This document shows, piece after piece, positions 1 to 7,374 of a DNA stretch of 64,000 nucleotides (position 1 is the first letter of the stretch; every line of letters begins with the position of its first letter). The notes beneath the pieces were generated by a model. It searched no databases. It was given only the letters and a program-made list of their open reading frames with translations, and was not told where the DNA came from. This DNA is from Fodinisporobacter ferrooxydans (GTDB taxonomy: Bacteria > Bacillota > Bacilli > Tumebacillales > MYW30-H2): the NCBI RefSeq assembly GCF_022818495.1, contig NZ_CP089291.1:1706501-1770500 (forward strand), read 5' to 3'. Made by a program: the position numbers and the translations under genes.

Positions 1-1
1 A

Positions 2-367
2 GTGACATTTCGACCCGATAAAATGCACCCGGATATACGGATCAGCATACATCTTGAGGGGGATCTGTTCGGTCAGCAAACCAATACGGATTTTACCAAA
101 GGCCAGAATCGAACAGAACTGCAAAAAGAAGCGATACAAGAATTGGAAAGCCGATTGCGTTTGCTGGTTACAAAATTACGGCATCAGTTTAAAGTCGATC
201 CCATGGGAATCGGGACATCCACACGGAAATTATTTACGAGAAGCCAGGATTTTGACAGCTACGATTGGGCAAAAGCATTTGACCAGGCCAACGTACATTA
301 TGATATTTCCTATCAATTGCGAAGAATTGGCGTGCAAGGTACGCCTCCATCAGTAAAAGAAAGGTAG
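2..367 (+). CDS. Ger(x)C-family spore germination lipoprotein, C-terminal part (5' end outside window)
   Basis: The frame is open from the left edge, so the true start lies upstream; the GTG at position 2 is only the first in-frame start-like codon. The visible 121 residues match the C-terminal domain of GerAC/GerBC-type germinant receptor C subunits. A helix rich in Q, E and L (ELQKEAIQELESRLRLLV) is followed by a short D-P-M-G-I-G turn, then a W-x-x-x-F segment ending in a beta strand with R-R-I-G-V-Q-G. In the family this protein is a lipoprotein of the inner spore membrane that works with the GerA and GerB type subunits in nutrient sensing. The lipobox is not in the window, so lipidation is inferred from the family. 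The next gene starts 8 bases later and may belong to the same operon. Confidence 0.75.
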   Translation: MTFRPDKMHPDIRISIHLEGDLFGQQTNTDFTKGQNRTELQKEAIQELESRLRLLVTKLRHQFKVDPMGIGTSTRKLFTRSQDFDSYDWAKAFDQANVHYDISYQLRRIGVQGTPPSVKER

Positions 368-375
368 ATGGTTTC

Positions 376-570
376 GTGACTTTGGTGAAATTACTTCTGT
401 ATTTTGCAATTCCGGTTTGCATCAGTCTCTATACGATAAATTTTGGACGCTGGCTGCTTTCCAAGGAGAATCGTTATGGCGGCATGTGTACGATCGGATT
501 AGGCATTCTTGCAATTATTCTCCCCATTGTAGTCGTGTGGACAAAACAGATGGAAATGGTAAACCCCTAG
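376..570 (+). CDS. small membrane protein downstream of the germination gene
   Basis: A 64-residue protein with two predicted membrane helices (about residues 4-23 and 35-55) separated by a short loop with charges (SKENRYGG). GTG at 376 lies 8 bases after the stop of the Ger(x)C gene, with AAAGG upstream; a second GTG at 385 is an alternative start. Short two-helix proteins often follow gerA-type operons (a gerD-like or DUF-type extra subunit), but I do not recognise the family. Its role is unknown; co-transcription with the germination gene is inferred from spacing only. Confidence 0.5.
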   Translation: MTLVKLLLYFAIPVCISLYTINFGRWLLSKENRYGGMCTIGLGILAIILPIVVVWTKQMEMVNP

Positions 571-658
571 AATGTCGGTGGAACAGTTCTTGCGATCGCC
601 GAATAGACTGTCGAGAGTCACGCGAGTGCAAAAATGATTCGGGCGGGAGGAAGTATGC

Positions 659-880
659 ATGCCAGCAATGATCGGTGCTTTTAAAGCCATTAGCGTATCA
701 GCCGGCGGAGTCCTTCAAGTGGGGGACACTGCAGCGATCGTACCCAAAGGCACTTCAAAAACATGTGGAGGTTCAGGCACGTTTAATACGGGGGATTTTA
801 TCTTGACGCAAAATATTTTAAATACAACAAATACGATCGATATGGATGCGAGCGATCAAAATATTGCAAGCGGATTGTAA
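659..880 (+). CDS. GerPF-like spore germination protein
   Basis: A 73-residue protein that begins MPAMIGAFKAISVSAGG, the pattern of GerPA/GerPF proteins (MPSVVGxFKVxSVxGG). It continues with the usual V-G-D-T-x-x-I-x-P-K core and an S-G-S/T-F-N-T-G-D-F motif. GerP proteins sit in the spore coat and help small germinants pass to the inner membrane receptors. The gene has a GGGAGGAAG ribosome binding site. A second family member is encoded at 13179-13412. In Bacillus these genes form a six-gene gerP operon; here both copies stand alone, so each could be a scattered paralogue rather than part of a gerP operon. Confidence 0.8.
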   Translation: MPAMIGAFKAISVSAGGVLQVGDTAAIVPKGTSKTCGGSGTFNTGDFILTQNILNTTNTIDMDASDQNIASGL

Positions 881-1071
881 GATATGCAAGCAGAAAATGG
901 GGGATACTGCTTGTACGAATGGCAAACAATTCGATACAATGATAAATAGTCATGCAAACGGAGAATGGCTCAGATCCATTCTCTTTCTGTTTATTGTTGT
1001 CACTACATAATTTTCACATATAATTTTTCTGCGTTGCATGCGGTCATTTTATGGGAAAGGGGGAGAAAGAA

Positions 1072-2343
1072 ATGGAATCATCGGCTTTGGAAGTCGTAAA
1101 CCATACGTTATTTTTGTTTTTTATCGTGTTCTTATGTGGAACAATTGGCGGAAAAATTGCAGAACAGTTAAAATTGCCAGATGTCGTAATCTATCTTTTG
1201 ATTGGAATCGTAGTGGGACCTGAGGCGGTAAGCTGGGTGGACGTACCGACAAGTTCGATATTGAATCAATTCATCCTTACATTTGGTTCTGCTTTTATTT
1301 TGTTTCATGGCGGAACGGTTACGCATTTTCATGTGTTAAAGAAAGTGTGGCGGACAATCGCATTGCTCGCCACCATTGGGGTATTGATCACAGCACTCGT
1401 AGTCGCAGGATCGACCACTTGGCTGTTTTCCATTCCGTTTACTTCTGCTCTTCTTTTAGGTGCAATGATTGCTTCGACAGATCCGGCGGCACTGGTGCCG
1501 ATATTTAAAAAATTTCCTGTCAAACCACAGGTTGCACAAACGGTTATTTCCGAATCGGCATTTAACGATGCGACCGGTTCGATCTTGACAATCGTTCTTT
1601 TAGGCATATTGACCGCTTCCAAAGGCGGCGGCGCTTCATTCGGATTTGGATCGACATTGTTGCAATTTCTCCAATTGGCAGGTGGAGGCATTGCAGTAGG
1701 AGTCGTATTTGGTTTTGCGGGAGCCATTTTGATCTCAGAGCAAAAGCGTGGCTTACTGACCGACTTTGCCCCTATGGTGTCTGTATTGCTTGTATTAGGC
1801 GCATATCTGGGTGCGGAATGGATTCACGCCAGCGGTTTTATGAGCGTATTTTCTGCGGGGCTTATGATTGGCAATCCAGCCACTTTAAAATTGACGATTC
1901 TGCCGAGCGTCAATCGGGGAATGCATTATTTTATTGATATAATCAGCTTAAAACTCCGAATGATGATTTTCATACTTTTGGGTGCGCAGATCGACTTTTC
2001 ACTGCTTGGGCAATACTTCTGGAAGGCTTTGCTCGTCGTCATCGTTTTTATCTGCATCGGGCGTCCGCTCGCCGTGTTGAGCAGTCTTCTCCCGGATCGA
2101 AAGGCCGGCTGGAAATGGAATGAGATCGTATTTATGTTTTGGACCCGCGAGACGGGAGTGATTCCGGCTGCTTTGGTCGGAATGGTCAGCGGAATGGGGC
2201 TGCCGGATGCAGGCATCTACACATCTGTTGCGCTTGTTGCGATATTAAGTACACTTCTTGTACAAGCCGGAACGACACCCTTTGTTGCAAAGCAGCTGGG
2301 ATTGCTAAGCAAAGTGCAAAAAGATCCTCAAGTGGCTGAATGA
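1072..2343 (+). CDS. CPA1-family cation:proton antiporter (NhaP-type)
   Basis: An integral membrane protein of 423 residues with about 12 hydrophobic segments. It carries the hallmark segments of monovalent cation:proton antiporter 1 proteins: S-T-D-P-A-A-L-V-P in a discontinuous helix and E-S-A-F-N-D-A-T-G-S, whose N-D pair binds the ion and proton. It should exchange cytoplasmic Na+ (or K+) for external H+ and so help pH and salt homeostasis. The ATG at 1072 is chosen over 1051 because AAGGGGGAG lies 6 bases before it. The gene is monocistronic, ending in a strong terminator. Which ion it moves cannot be read from the sequence. Confidence 0.85.
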   Translation: MESSALEVVNHTLFLFFIVFLCGTIGGKIAEQLKLPDVVIYLLIGIVVGPEAVSWVDVPTSSILNQFILTFGSAFILFHGGTVTHFHVLKKVWRTIALLATIGVLITALVVAGSTTWLFSIPFTSALLLGAMIASTDPAALVPIFKKFPVKPQVAQTVISESAFNDATGSILTIVLLGILTASKGGGASFGFGSTLLQFLQLAGGGIAVGVVFGFAGAILISEQKRGLLTDFAPMVSVLLVLGAYLGAEWIHASGFMSVFSAGLMIGNPATLKLTILPSVNRGMHYFIDIISLKLRMMIFILLGAQIDFSLLGQYFWKALLVVIVFICIGRPLAVLSSLLPDRKAGWKWNEIVFMFWTRETGVIPAALVGMVSGMGLPDAGIYTSVALVAILSTLLVQAGTTPFVAKQLGLLSKVQKDPQVAE

Positions 2344-2356
2344 ATCGAAGGCAAGA

Positions 2357-2405
2357 AAACACCCCCTCCATTTGCAGTGGATAGCTGCCAAGTGGAGGGG
2401 TTTTA
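2357..2405 (+). terminator. Rho-independent terminator after the antiporter gene
   Basis: An inverted repeat ACCCCCTCCA ... TGGAGGGGT with a roughly 20-base loop is followed by a TTTT run. It is 14 bases after the antiporter stop. It may be read on both strands because the convergent DedA gene ends at 2452. Confidence 0.8.
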
Positions 2406-2451
2406 TGTTGTTGCACAAAGTCTCATTTGTAAAGATGTAAAGATGCAACGA

Positions 2452-3063
2452 TCAAGAGTATCTTGAGCGTTTCTTTAAGAGGGTGTAAAGGAATACTACG
2501 ACAACGACCGCAATGGTGATGTATGTAAAGGGATGCATATATTTTGCGATGCCTTCCCAATGTTGGCCAAGCTTATAGCCGACCAATCCTAAAGCATAGC
2601 TCCAAGGCAAGGAACCCAATGCGGTGTAAACAATAAACCGTCCAATCGGCATGCGTGCAATTCCTGCCGGCAATGAAATAAAAGTACGAATAAATGGGAG
2701 GATTCTGCCGAAAAATACTGCTGTACTTCCATATTTCGCAAACCAAACTTCGGCTGAATGCAAATGCCTTCTGGATAAAAATACGTAAGATCCGAAACGT
2801 TCAATGAATGGTCGGCCGCCGATATATCCAACGTAATACGCGACAAGTGATCCGATTACATTGCCGATCGTACCGGCAAGTGTAATGCCAATCAGTGAGA
2901 AATGGCCTTTCCATACAAGATACCCGGCAAAAGGCATGATGACTTCGCTCGGCAATGGGATACAGGCACTTTCAATCGCCATGGCAATTACGATACCTGT
3001 ATACCCCAAGGCATTGATTAAATGCATGACAAATGTTCCTAAAACATGTAATAGCATACTCAT
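2452..3063 (-). CDS. DedA family membrane protein
   Basis: A 203-residue protein with five to six hydrophobic segments and the DedA (SNARE-associated) pattern: E-S-A-C-I-P-L-P-S-E near the start, G-x-x-x-G-S-x-x-x-Y-Y-x-G in the middle and F-x-G-R-I-L-P-F-I-R-T-F-I-S-L-P-A-G. Family members act as undecaprenyl-phosphate or phosphatidylethanolamine/phosphatidylglycerol flippases or scramblases in the plasma membrane; which applies here is not visible. The ATG has AAGGAG 9 bases upstream. A second DedA protein is at 28252-28869 and shares only the general plan. Transcribed away from the HlyD-like gene at 3192. Confidence 0.85.
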   Translation of the reverse strand: MSMLLHVLGTFVMHLINALGYTGIVIAMAIESACIPLPSEVIMPFAGYLVWKGHFSLIGITLAGTIGNVIGSLVAYYVGYIGGRPFIERFGSYVFLSRRHLHSAEVWFAKYGSTAVFFGRILPFIRTFISLPAGIARMPIGRFIVYTALGSLPWSYALGLVGYKLGQHWEGIAKYMHPFTYITIAVVVVVFLYTLLKKRSRYS

Positions 3064-3100
3064 TGTATAAATCTCCTTTTGAGAGTTTAATCGTTATCCA

Positions 3101-3124
3101 TTGTAACATGACTTACTGTTACAA
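3101..3124. promoter_or_regulatory. inverted repeat, candidate operator TTGTAAC-N10-GTTACAA
   Basis: Perfect 7-base arms separated by 10 bases lie in the 128-base divergent region between dedA (minus) and the HlyD-like gene (plus). The geometry fits a dimeric TetR- or MarR-like repressor site. No regulator gene is adjacent, so the binding protein is unknown. Confidence 0.45.
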
Positions 3125-3191
3125 ACGAGAGGATTCAGGTTTTACTTTAATAGAGATTTATTTGCTGAAAAGAATGGAAGGGCGTGTTGAA

Positions 3192-3824
3192 GTGAAGAAA
3201 ATCATTTTTTTAAATGTTATTTTAATTCTCATCATTTTATTGGGCGGAGGTGCATTGGGTTACTATGTTTATCAACAGAATACGTATATCTCTACAGATG
3301 ACGCACAAGTAGCAGGTGATATCGTACCGGTGAATACACGTGCAGCGGGAAATTTGACAACGTGGAATGTCAAAACAGGAGACAACGTAAAAGCAAATGA
3401 TTCGATTGGAACGATAACCGCTGCGAATGGACAGCAGACGGTGCAAGCTCCGATTGACGGAACGATTATTAAAAACAATGTCATAGTCAATCAACCGGTA
3501 AGTTTGGGACAATCATTAGCAATGGAAACAAATTTAAATAAATTGTATGTAACGGCGAATATTGAAGAAACATATTTAAATGATCTGAAGAACGGGCAAG
3601 CCGTTGATGTGTGGGTCGATGCGTTTCCGGATGTGAAGCTTCAGGGTACGATTGCCCAAATCGGCTTGGCGACGAATTCTTCCTTTTCTTTATTGCCTAC
3701 AAGCAGTACCAGTGGTACATATACAAAAGTGATGCAAAGGATTCCAATAAAGATTGTACTCTCCGGTTACGGAGGCAAACCTTTGGCGCCCGGAATGAGT
3801 GCAACGGTACAAATACATAGATAA
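3192..3824 (+). CDS. HlyD/EmrA-like membrane fusion protein (first of tandem pair)
   Basis: A 210-residue protein with one N-terminal membrane anchor (about residues 3-25) and an outward-facing domain. The sequence N-T-Y-I-S-T-D-D-A-Q-V-A-G-D is the EmrA/HlyD signature just after the anchor. A barrel-sandwich (lipoyl-like) half with A-P-I-D-G-T-I follows, then the beta-barrel region D-V-W-V-D-A-F-P and a final A-P-G-M-S-A-T-V-Q-I. There is almost no coiled-coil hairpin, so it is much shorter than E. coli EmrA. GTG at 3192 is chosen by GGAAGGG 8 bases upstream and by alignment with its neighbour. Such adaptors normally pair with an EmrB or ABC pump; none is encoded beside it. It may serve a distant pump. 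Confidence 0.8.
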   Translation: MKKIIFLNVILILIILLGGGALGYYVYQQNTYISTDDAQVAGDIVPVNTRAAGNLTTWNVKTGDNVKANDSIGTITAANGQQTVQAPIDGTIIKNNVIVNQPVSLGQSLAMETNLNKLYVTANIEETYLNDLKNGQAVDVWVDAFPDVKLQGTIAQIGLATNSSFSLLPTSSTSGTYTKVMQRIPIKIVLSGYGGKPLAPGMSATVQIHR

Positions 3825-3841
3825 AAGAGGATGATCGATTC

Positions 3842-4468
3842 GTGAAACATGTAATATTGACAAACGTAATTATCATACTTGTGGTATTGGCAGCCGTGGC
3901 AGGCGGTTGGTATTACTACAATCAATCGGCCAATTATGTGACGACAGACAATGCACAAATAACGGGCAGGATGGTTGCCGTTACATCTTCAGCGCCGGGA
4001 AAACTGGTAACTTGGAATGGGACGGTAGGGCAAACGGTCACCGCGAATCAGGTGATCGGCAATGAAGATGTACAGGGGCCGCTGGGGGATGTGAAAACGC
4101 CGATCGCAGGGACAGTTATACAGTCCAATGCGAGTCAGGGTGAAGTTGTCATACCAGGGATGCCTTTAGCGACGATTGCAGATCTGGGAAATCTATATGT
4201 GATTGCAAATATTGATGAAACAAATGTAAATGATGTGAAAATAGGCAAAACGGTCGATGTAACGGTTGACGCGTTTCCAGGCACGCTGACCGGAACGGTG
4301 AATCAAATCGGCATGGCGACACAGTCGACATTTTCTGTTTTGCCGTCAAACAATGCTTCCGGCAATTATACAAAAACGACTCAGCGTATCCCGGTAAAGA
4401 TTGTCTTGCAGGATTACAATAATAATTTAATTCCTGGTTTGAATTGTTCGGTGCGAATTCATAAATAA
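3842..4468 (+). CDS. HlyD/EmrA-like membrane fusion protein (second of tandem pair)
   Basis: A 208-residue paralogue of the preceding protein with the same layout. It has an N-terminal anchor, Y-V-T-T-D-N-A-Q-I-T-G after it, T-P-I-A-G-T-V-I in the lipoyl-like part, V-D-V-T-V-D-A-F-P in the barrel and I-P-G-L-N-C-S-V-R-I at the end. It starts at GTG 17 bases after the previous stop, so the two form an operon that ends in a terminator. Lengths and ends are nearly equal, which points to a local gene duplication followed by divergence. Two adaptors without a pump suggest a heteromeric adaptor or a partner encoded elsewhere; this is inference. Confidence 0.8.
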   Translation: MKHVILTNVIIILVVLAAVAGGWYYYNQSANYVTTDNAQITGRMVAVTSSAPGKLVTWNGTVGQTVTANQVIGNEDVQGPLGDVKTPIAGTVIQSNASQGEVVIPGMPLATIADLGNLYVIANIDETNVNDVKIGKTVDVTVDAFPGTLTGTVNQIGMATQSTFSVLPSNNASGNYTKTTQRIPVKIVLQDYNNNLIPGLNCSVRIHK

Positions 4469-4495
4469 GAAACGGAATAAGAAATTAAAGAAATG

Positions 4496-4528
4496 AAAAA
4501 GCCACCTAATCGAACTTGGTGGCTTTTT
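4496..4528 (+). terminator. Rho-independent terminator after the HlyD-like pair
   Basis: AAAAAGCCACC and GGTGGCTTTTT form a perfect stem around a short loop with a T run. It is flanked by A and T runs on both sides, so it can also stop transcription from the minus-strand small gene at 4583-4741. Confidence 0.85.
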
Positions 4529-4582
4529 ATGTGGCGTATTTTGGCCTTTTTCATTGTCTGTGCTTTTCTTTGTTTATGTTTT

Positions 4583-4741
4583 TCATGATCCGTAAAACGC
4601 TGTCTCATACTCCCCTTCTAGTCCAAAGCGTAAAACGGCCGTTTGATATTCTTTTTCTAATGCGCGCCGTTTGCTGTACAGTTCGCAAAGCTGTTCTTGC
4701 AAATCCTCCAATTCTTGGGCAATATCGTTTGCGTTTCTCAT
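4583..4741 (-). CDS. small coiled-coil protein (52 aa)
   Basis: A short minus-strand frame encodes a 52-residue charged helical protein. It begins MRNANDIAQELEDLQEQL and continues with C-E-L-Y-S-K-R-R-A-L-E-K-E-Y, a clear heptad pattern, ending F-Y-G-S. AAGGAGG lies 8 bases before the ATG at 4741, which is strong evidence that it is translated. It ends near a two-way terminator at 4496-4528. I do not recognise the family. Short helical proteins of this size are frequent in sporulating Bacilli, but no function can be given. Confidence 0.6.
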   Translation of the reverse strand: MRNANDIAQELEDLQEQLCELYSKRRALEKEYQTAVLRFGLEGEYETAFYGS

Positions 4742-4891
4742 AGCTGCAGCCTCCTTGTTTCGCCATTCTTATTCCTAGGTTGTTCCAGACCAAACGAAAG
4801 TATGTGTTTGGATTTTTATACAGAAATCAGCGTGTATGTCAACACGTATGTATCACAGTTATTTGCAAAAGATAAACTGGGGGTGGTAGTC

Positions 4892-5110
4892 ATGGCTACG
4901 CAAATGGAGATGCTTCAGCGAATCAAATGCACGGTTGAAAGTTGTTCCTTTAATGACAATCAAGCGTGTTCTGCAAGTTCGATCGAGGTCAATCTTAATC
5001 CTGTATTGACAGATCCGAACTCTGAATTTGCCGCAGAGCTTGGTTCTTTCGGCACACAAACGTCGGAAGCGACAATGTGTCGGACGTATAAACCAAAAAA
5101 CAAGGCGTAA
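4892..5110 (+). CDS. DUF1540 domain protein
   Basis: A 72-residue cysteine-containing protein that fits the DUF1540 family: I-K-C-T-V-E-S-C-S-F-N near the start, then C-S-A-S-S-I-E-V and a late T-M-C-R-T-Y. The four spaced cysteines suggest metal binding, but this is not shown. The ATG at 4892 has GGGGGTGG just upstream; the open frame extends further upstream but without a better start. Monocistronic, with its own terminator. Function of the family is unknown; members are common in spore-formers. Confidence 0.75.
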   Translation: MATQMEMLQRIKCTVESCSFNDNQACSASSIEVNLNPVLTDPNSEFAAELGSFGTQTSEATMCRTYKPKNKA

Positions 5111-5124
5111 CAGGCGTTCCCCAT

Positions 5125-5165
5125 AAAAACCCTTAGAATGCTGATGCATACTAAGGGTTTTTTGT
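5125..5165 (+). terminator. Rho-independent terminator after the DUF1540 gene
   Basis: AAAACCCTTAG and CTAAGGGTTTTTT form a stem of about 10 pairs around a loop of roughly 15 bases, followed by a T run. Confidence 0.85.
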
Positions 5166-5270
5166 AGTGCAAACCATTGATAAAATTGAAGTTTCACTTT
5201 ATGTATAACACAGAATTTTATGGTAAAGTAAAGGAAGTCTAAATTTTGACCAGAGTTGGAGGGGAAATCA

Positions 5271-6080
5271 TTGCATCAATTTTGGTTCTACATAGGTTCG
5301 TTTCCGATCCGCGCATATAGTACGATATTTGTCTCCGCATTCCTGCTTGGTTTGGGAGTCACGATTTTTTTAGCCAAGGTTGAAGGGAAAAAACATCTTG
5401 GCGAGCATTTGATGAATTTGGCTCCTTTGTTATTTTTGGGGGGCATTCTGGGTGCGCGTTTTTGGCAGGTATTTTTCTTCGATTGGTCGTATTACAAAGC
5501 CAATCCGGGAGAAATCATAAAAATTTGGCACGGGGGATTATCGATCCAGGGTGGTGTTGTCGGAGCATTACTCGTTGCCCTCGTATATATTTACAAACAT
5601 AAACTTTCTTTTTGGGAATTGGCGGATTTGGTTGCACCTGGCATGATCCTTGGCCAAAGCATCGGCAGAGATGCCAATTTGATGAATGGAGACGCCTTTG
5701 GCGGTCCTACAGGCGGAAATTTCGGAATCCTGTATCCCGAGAATACATTGGCCCGGCAAACGTATGGCGATCAGCCTTTATGGCCTGCAGAAGTTTGGGA
5801 AGGCCAGTTGGATGTGATCATCTTTGCATTGTTGTTGGTGATCAAGCAGCGGCGTTTACCGAAGGGATCCATATTCCTCCTCTATAACATTCTATACAAT
5901 ATCGGCCGTTTCTTTTTGGAAATGCTGCGCGGGGACAGCCCGCGGTTCTTGTTTGGCTGGGATGCGGCACAATGGTCGAGTGCAGTCATTATCCTTATTG
6001 CACTTGCATTGCTTGTTTATGTAACGCTGCTGGATCGCAAACAGCAAAGGCGAGAGACAGCAGAGCAAGGCAATGGCTAA
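5271..6080 (+). CDS. lgt: prolipoprotein diacylglyceryl transferase
   Basis: Lgt moves a diacylglyceryl group from phosphatidylglycerol to the lipobox cysteine of prelipoproteins, the first step of lipoprotein maturation at the plasma membrane. The 269-residue protein has about seven hydrophobic segments. The family motifs are clear: W-H-G-G-L-S-I-Q-G-G, then the signature G-R-D-A-N-L-M-N-G-D-A-F-G-G-P-T (usual form G-R-x-x-N-F-x-N-x-E) and late R-F-F-L-E-M-L-R-G-D. TTG at 5271 is preferred to TTG at 5256 because GGAGGGG lies 6 bases before it. In Bacillus lgt is usually beside hprK; here it is alone with its own terminator. Confidence 0.95.
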   Translation: MHQFWFYIGSFPIRAYSTIFVSAFLLGLGVTIFLAKVEGKKHLGEHLMNLAPLLFLGGILGARFWQVFFFDWSYYKANPGEIIKIWHGGLSIQGGVVGALLVALVYIYKHKLSFWELADLVAPGMILGQSIGRDANLMNGDAFGGPTGGNFGILYPENTLARQTYGDQPLWPAEVWEGQLDVIIFALLLVIKQRRLPKGSIFLLYNILYNIGRFFLEMLRGDSPRFLFGWDAAQWSSAVIILIALALLVYVTLLDRKQQRRETAEQGNG

Positions 6081-6095
6081 TGTATTTGTAAAAGT

Positions 6096-6145
6096 AAAAA
6101 AACCTTGGCTTCGCGAAAAAGCTTGGCGAAGCCAAGGTTTCTTTA
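6096..6145. terminator. bidirectional terminator between lgt and the EamA gene
   Basis: AAAAAACCTTGGCTTCGC and GCGAAGCCAAGGTTTCTTT form a long stem of about 15 pairs, with A and T runs on opposite sides. It lies between two convergent genes and should serve both. Confidence 0.85.
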
Positions 6146-6166
6146 TACTATCGGAAAGTATAAATG

Positions 6167-7204
6167 TTAGATGTTTTGTTCGCTTGCATCCTCTTGCCGG
6201 ATCATCCAGTACATTCCTAATAAAAGAATTGCGGCGCCGACTTCAAAACTCATTCCGATGTCTTTTGTCACAAAAACTGCTTGCAACACTTGACTGGTTA
6301 ACGGGTACAACGTGTATAAGACAGCAGCTTTTGACAGATCCATCAATTCAATTCCCCGGTTCCACATATAAAATGCTGCCGCAGTCACCACGATTCCCAA
6401 ATATAAAAAAGACAAATCGATATGAAAATCATTTAGAATCAACTGCCAAATGGTTAAAAGTTTTCCAAGTTTCCATAACTCGATGATCATTAATGGTGTA
6501 ATTAACAATGTTGCAATTCCGCAGGCGGACAACGTAAGATACAACGTAGAATACGTTTTTGCTTCTTGTTTGATCAAAACGGCTTGAAACGCCCAAAAAA
6601 ATGCGGAAATCAATAACCAGCTGTCTGCATACCATGTTGTTGCATTAATGAATGGGAATAATGTCCCATCTTTTAAGATCAGGATTCCTATTCCCGATAA
6701 TGTGACAAGAACGGAAAAAAGCTTACGAAAGCTGAGTGATTCCCTCTCTACGAAAATTCCTAAGAAAAACATAAAAAGCATGGGAAAACTGCTGAGCAGC
6801 AAAGTTGCAGTCGGTTCATTCGCCGGCTTCTGTCCCAGGATTATCCCGCCACTGCTGATAAAATATCCGGTAAATGCAATTCCAAACAGTTTGATCGATG
6901 AAAACCGTTCGAATGAAGCGGGGTTTTCCGGTGTCTCTGCAATGGCAATGGTTGCAGGTTCTTTGTTCACAGGATGTTTGGAAAAACTGTGAACCATACC
7001 TAGTGTAATCGTTGCAATCAAATATCGAATCCAGATTTGTGTCCAAGGGGGAATCCAGTGCAGCGGATAATATGTTTTGATAAATGTTGAAGATCCGAGC
7101 AAAATCGCTGCACTTGCGACAAGCAGCGGACCCATTAATTTTTTCAGATTCCGGCTATATTCCGCATCGTTTTGCCTATCGATTTCTTTTTCGTAGGAAT
7201 TCAT
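6167..7204 (-). CDS. EamA/DMT family transporter
   Basis: A 345-residue membrane protein with ten hydrophobic segments arranged as two similar halves, the plan of the drug/metabolite transporter superfamily with EamA domains. A charged N-terminal tail of about 25 residues precedes the first segment. The second half carries the usual W-x-x-x-A-F-F-W-A-F-Q-A-V-L-I pattern and ends in a short polar tail. Members export amino acids, metabolites or drugs; the substrate cannot be read here. AAAGG lies about 10 bases before the ATG. It stands alone, convergent with lgt. Confidence 0.8.
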   Translation of the reverse strand: MNSYEKEIDRQNDAEYSRNLKKLMGPLLVASAAILLGSSTFIKTYYPLHWIPPWTQIWIRYLIATITLGMVHSFSKHPVNKEPATIAIAETPENPASFERFSSIKLFGIAFTGYFISSGGIILGQKPANEPTATLLLSSFPMLFMFFLGIFVERESLSFRKLFSVLVTLSGIGILILKDGTLFPFINATTWYADSWLLISAFFWAFQAVLIKQEAKTYSTLYLTLSACGIATLLITPLMIIELWKLGKLLTIWQLILNDFHIDLSFLYLGIVVTAAAFYMWNRGIELMDLSKAAVLYTLYPLTSQVLQAVFVTKDIGMSFEVGAAILLLGMYWMIRQEDASEQNI

Positions 7205-7374
7205 ATAAAATCGGCCTTTCCGTCAGCAATGGAATGGGTCATTCATAACGATTATACTTATATTAGCATACGTTTCGCCGGAAATAGACATGGATTGTCA
7301 ATCCATAGGAAATGGAGCATGGTTATGTTAGAATGACATACGAACACATGTTTTTTGAGGAAGGGGAGAATGGC

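Noticed and set aside
3033-3191. Long N-terminal extension of the first HlyD-like protein
   Set aside because: It would overlap the divergent dedA start and the operator; the GTG at 3192 has the ribosome binding site and matches the paralogue.
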